Part shown: in pieces, positions 62,240 to 64,000 of the stretch
Position numbering within the stretch: the first letter of the stretch is position 1
How the letters are laid out: every line of letters starts with the position of its first letter
Assembly: GCA_964007475.1 (NCBI GenBank)
Contig: OZ023273.1
Location: forward strand, 76,173,737 to 76,237,736
Direction: 5' to 3'
Length of the DNA: 64,000 nt
DNA from: Hybos culiciformis
Taxonomy: Eukaryota > Arthropoda > Insecta > Diptera > Hybotidae
Translations under genes and position numbers: made by a program
The notes under the pieces: generated by a model
Seen by the model: only the letters and a program-made list of their open reading frames with translations
Told to the model about the DNA's origin: nothing
Databases searched by the model: none

Positions 62240-64000
62240 ATCGAGATCTGAATAATGTTAAATGAATATTATATGAAATTGCAGGAAGAAAGGCGAGTGG
62301 AAATTGTATTTTGAAAGAAAACTGAACTGAACAACTCCTGTTTTCATGGGATAGGATAGTAAGAGTTAGGGAACATTTGGTAAACGATCACATGAGGTTG
62401 CGAAAAAAAAAATGCAATTCAAACCTTTTTAAAATTATTCTAGATTTAAATATAAAGTAAATATCAGATATAGTTAAGACAGCATTCTGCAATTTTTTTA
62501 CAAAAAAAACTTTGAACTATGAATAGATCATAGTTTAATTTTTGGAACGTCGTTCCTTAATGCGGCTTATGGGTAACGAAAACTGAGGTGCGAATTAGTA
62601 AAAAAGTTCACGTAACGTAACGAAATTCTGTATGATTCATAATCAAAGAAAATATATTGTATTTTTTTTTTTTTTTTTCACCTGTTGTTCGTTGAGGGTG
62701 GAAGTGAGGGAGGAAACTGCAGTAATTAGTCAATTTGGAATAATTGGAAATGAAAGCTCAATTTGAATTGATTGAAAACGAAAATTACTTATATATACGC
62801 AAAGGAACTACGTTTCTATCGGGTGTCCTATGACAGCTCTTGTGTTTTTTTAAAATAAATTGGGAAAGCTGCGTTTTATACTGTTAACCCTCTTACAAAT
62901 CTCATTTATTTTTAAAAATAGTCATTGGTTAGTAAATATCAAAATAAATTAAAAATGATTGTGCACGAAGGAAGAAATAAAATTCAAATATAACCAGAGG
63001 TTTTTCCCTACAATTTTTCACGGCCGTTTATTTTCTGCAAAAATAGAAAAGAGAAAAATACTTTAATATTTCACAGCGAGGGCTCTGAAGTTATTTTGTT
63101 CTTTCCGTTTAAAGACACTGAAAGAAGTTTGAACAAGACACAATTTTTTTGGAAGATATTCTAATTTGTTTCCATTATCAAGTTTTGAATGGAACCGGAC
63201 TGCCTGGATAAACGAGTCTTGACTGTAATATAAATAAATTACTAAATAAGTAGTAACAATAAAAAACAATCAAAATTTTAAATGGTTTTTTATATTTACA
63301 CAAATCTGGAAAAATAAACATAAAAACTTTTAAACTTCTAATTTTTAATTTTAGGAAGTACTTACATTGATTCATTTCTTTTTTTTTATAACTTTAATTT
63401 TTTTATTATTTTTGAAAACTTCTTGAGTTTTTAAAGTTTTATTTATATATTTTATTGTTTTATTGATAAATAATCAGTTTTTTGTTTTTAATTTCAAATT
63501 AATTTTTATTTTCAATTTAAAAAACCACAATATATCACAATACCAACGTTTTTTTCTTTTGTAATAAAATCTACTATGTCAGTGCTAATTAGCAAAAATA
63601 AGTGTTGCCTTTGACGTTAAACATATTTTTAACAAATTTTCAGCTTCAGCATAAAATAAAATATTAAATTCATTTTTCGTAATAAGCTGTACTAACTTCG
63701 GGTTTAAATAATGTTCCACAAGTTTTTGTAAATAGTTGTTTAACTCAACAGTTTATCATACAAAAAAAATTTGGTGTTTTAAAGTTGAGTTAAATGTGAG
63801 AAATTAGATTCACCTGATAAAACCCAGCATTGTTTATTTAGATTCAATTAATAGGTTCTGAAATTCATTGTACGAAAAAAATGGGTTGGGCTATTCACAT
63901 AAAAAAAGAATAAAAAATGGGTAAAAGTAAAAAAAAAGCATAAAAAGAAAACAATTTTTTTTTTTGAAACTTATTTTCCGCATTTCCATTTTAAAATAAT
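62240..64000. other. No gene seen
   Basis: AT-rich DNA upstream of the transposase-like relic. Short minus-strand ORFs at 63063-63269 and 63178-63375 have no recognisable features. I found no terminal inverted repeat for the transposase here. Confidence 0.6.

Noticed and set aside
63063..63375. Two short minus-strand ORFs
   Set aside because: Overlapping in different frames, with no recognisable motif or composition signal.

Overview
The window is AT-rich eukaryotic DNA. It has long homopolymer runs, a GT-AG intron, Ty3/gypsy, errantivirus-like and BEL/Pao retroelements, and hAT, pogo-like and other DNA-transposon remnants. This mix points to an arthropod genome, most likely an insect; the species cannot be named from sequence alone. 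I see no convincing single-copy host gene. Nearly everything recognisable is mobile-element DNA, much of it nested, and target-site duplications (TSDs) give the order of several insertions. There is one 200-base gap at 37249-37448.

Layout. 1-26085 is an array of one Ty3/gypsy family (TE-A). Two units are chimeric: a forward LTR, primer-binding site and leader run into an inverted (antisense) gag plus 5' region (936-6424 and 8261-14642). The third unit (14643-26085) is a conventional forward element with gag, pol and a complete 3' LTR. Unit 1 carries a 3.2 kb DNA transposon (2740-5976) with a pogo-like MITE inside it. Unit 2 carries a 3.8 kb non-coding TG...CA insertion (TE-D, 9429-13229).

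27230-33390 is a minus-strand Ty3/gypsy element (TE-B2, TSD CTAT). Most of its gag-pol is lost, and it now holds an intron-containing uncharacterised multi-copy gene (29061-30790) and a 751-bp MITE (31117-31867). 33391-36825 holds a hAT transposase relic and otherwise unassigned DNA. 36826-51736 is an errantivirus-like element (TE-C: gag, pol, env remnant, lysine-type primer site). Its gag is split by TE-B1 (39068-46398), a very young element with apparently identical LTRs and TSD ATAT. A 14-bp minisatellite cuts TE-C off inside env.

52.2-56.4 kb contains a BEL/Pao relic (minus strand) and low-complexity DNA. 56.4-57.1 kb is an array of about 60-bp palindromes interrupted by a GC-rich hairpin. 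58.3-62.2 kb is a decayed minus-strand transposase-like gene carrying an almost perfect 1385-bp tandem duplication.

How the parts fit. TE-A, TE-B1 and TE-B2 share the primer site TGGCGATCCTGC and have Asn-rich Gag tails without zinc knuckles. The most interesting points are (i) LTR-driven antisense gag units beside the sense element, which could make gag double-stranded RNA, with both chimera joints at hairpins; and (ii) a small basic leader-encoded protein kept by purifying selection between TE-B1 and TE-B2.
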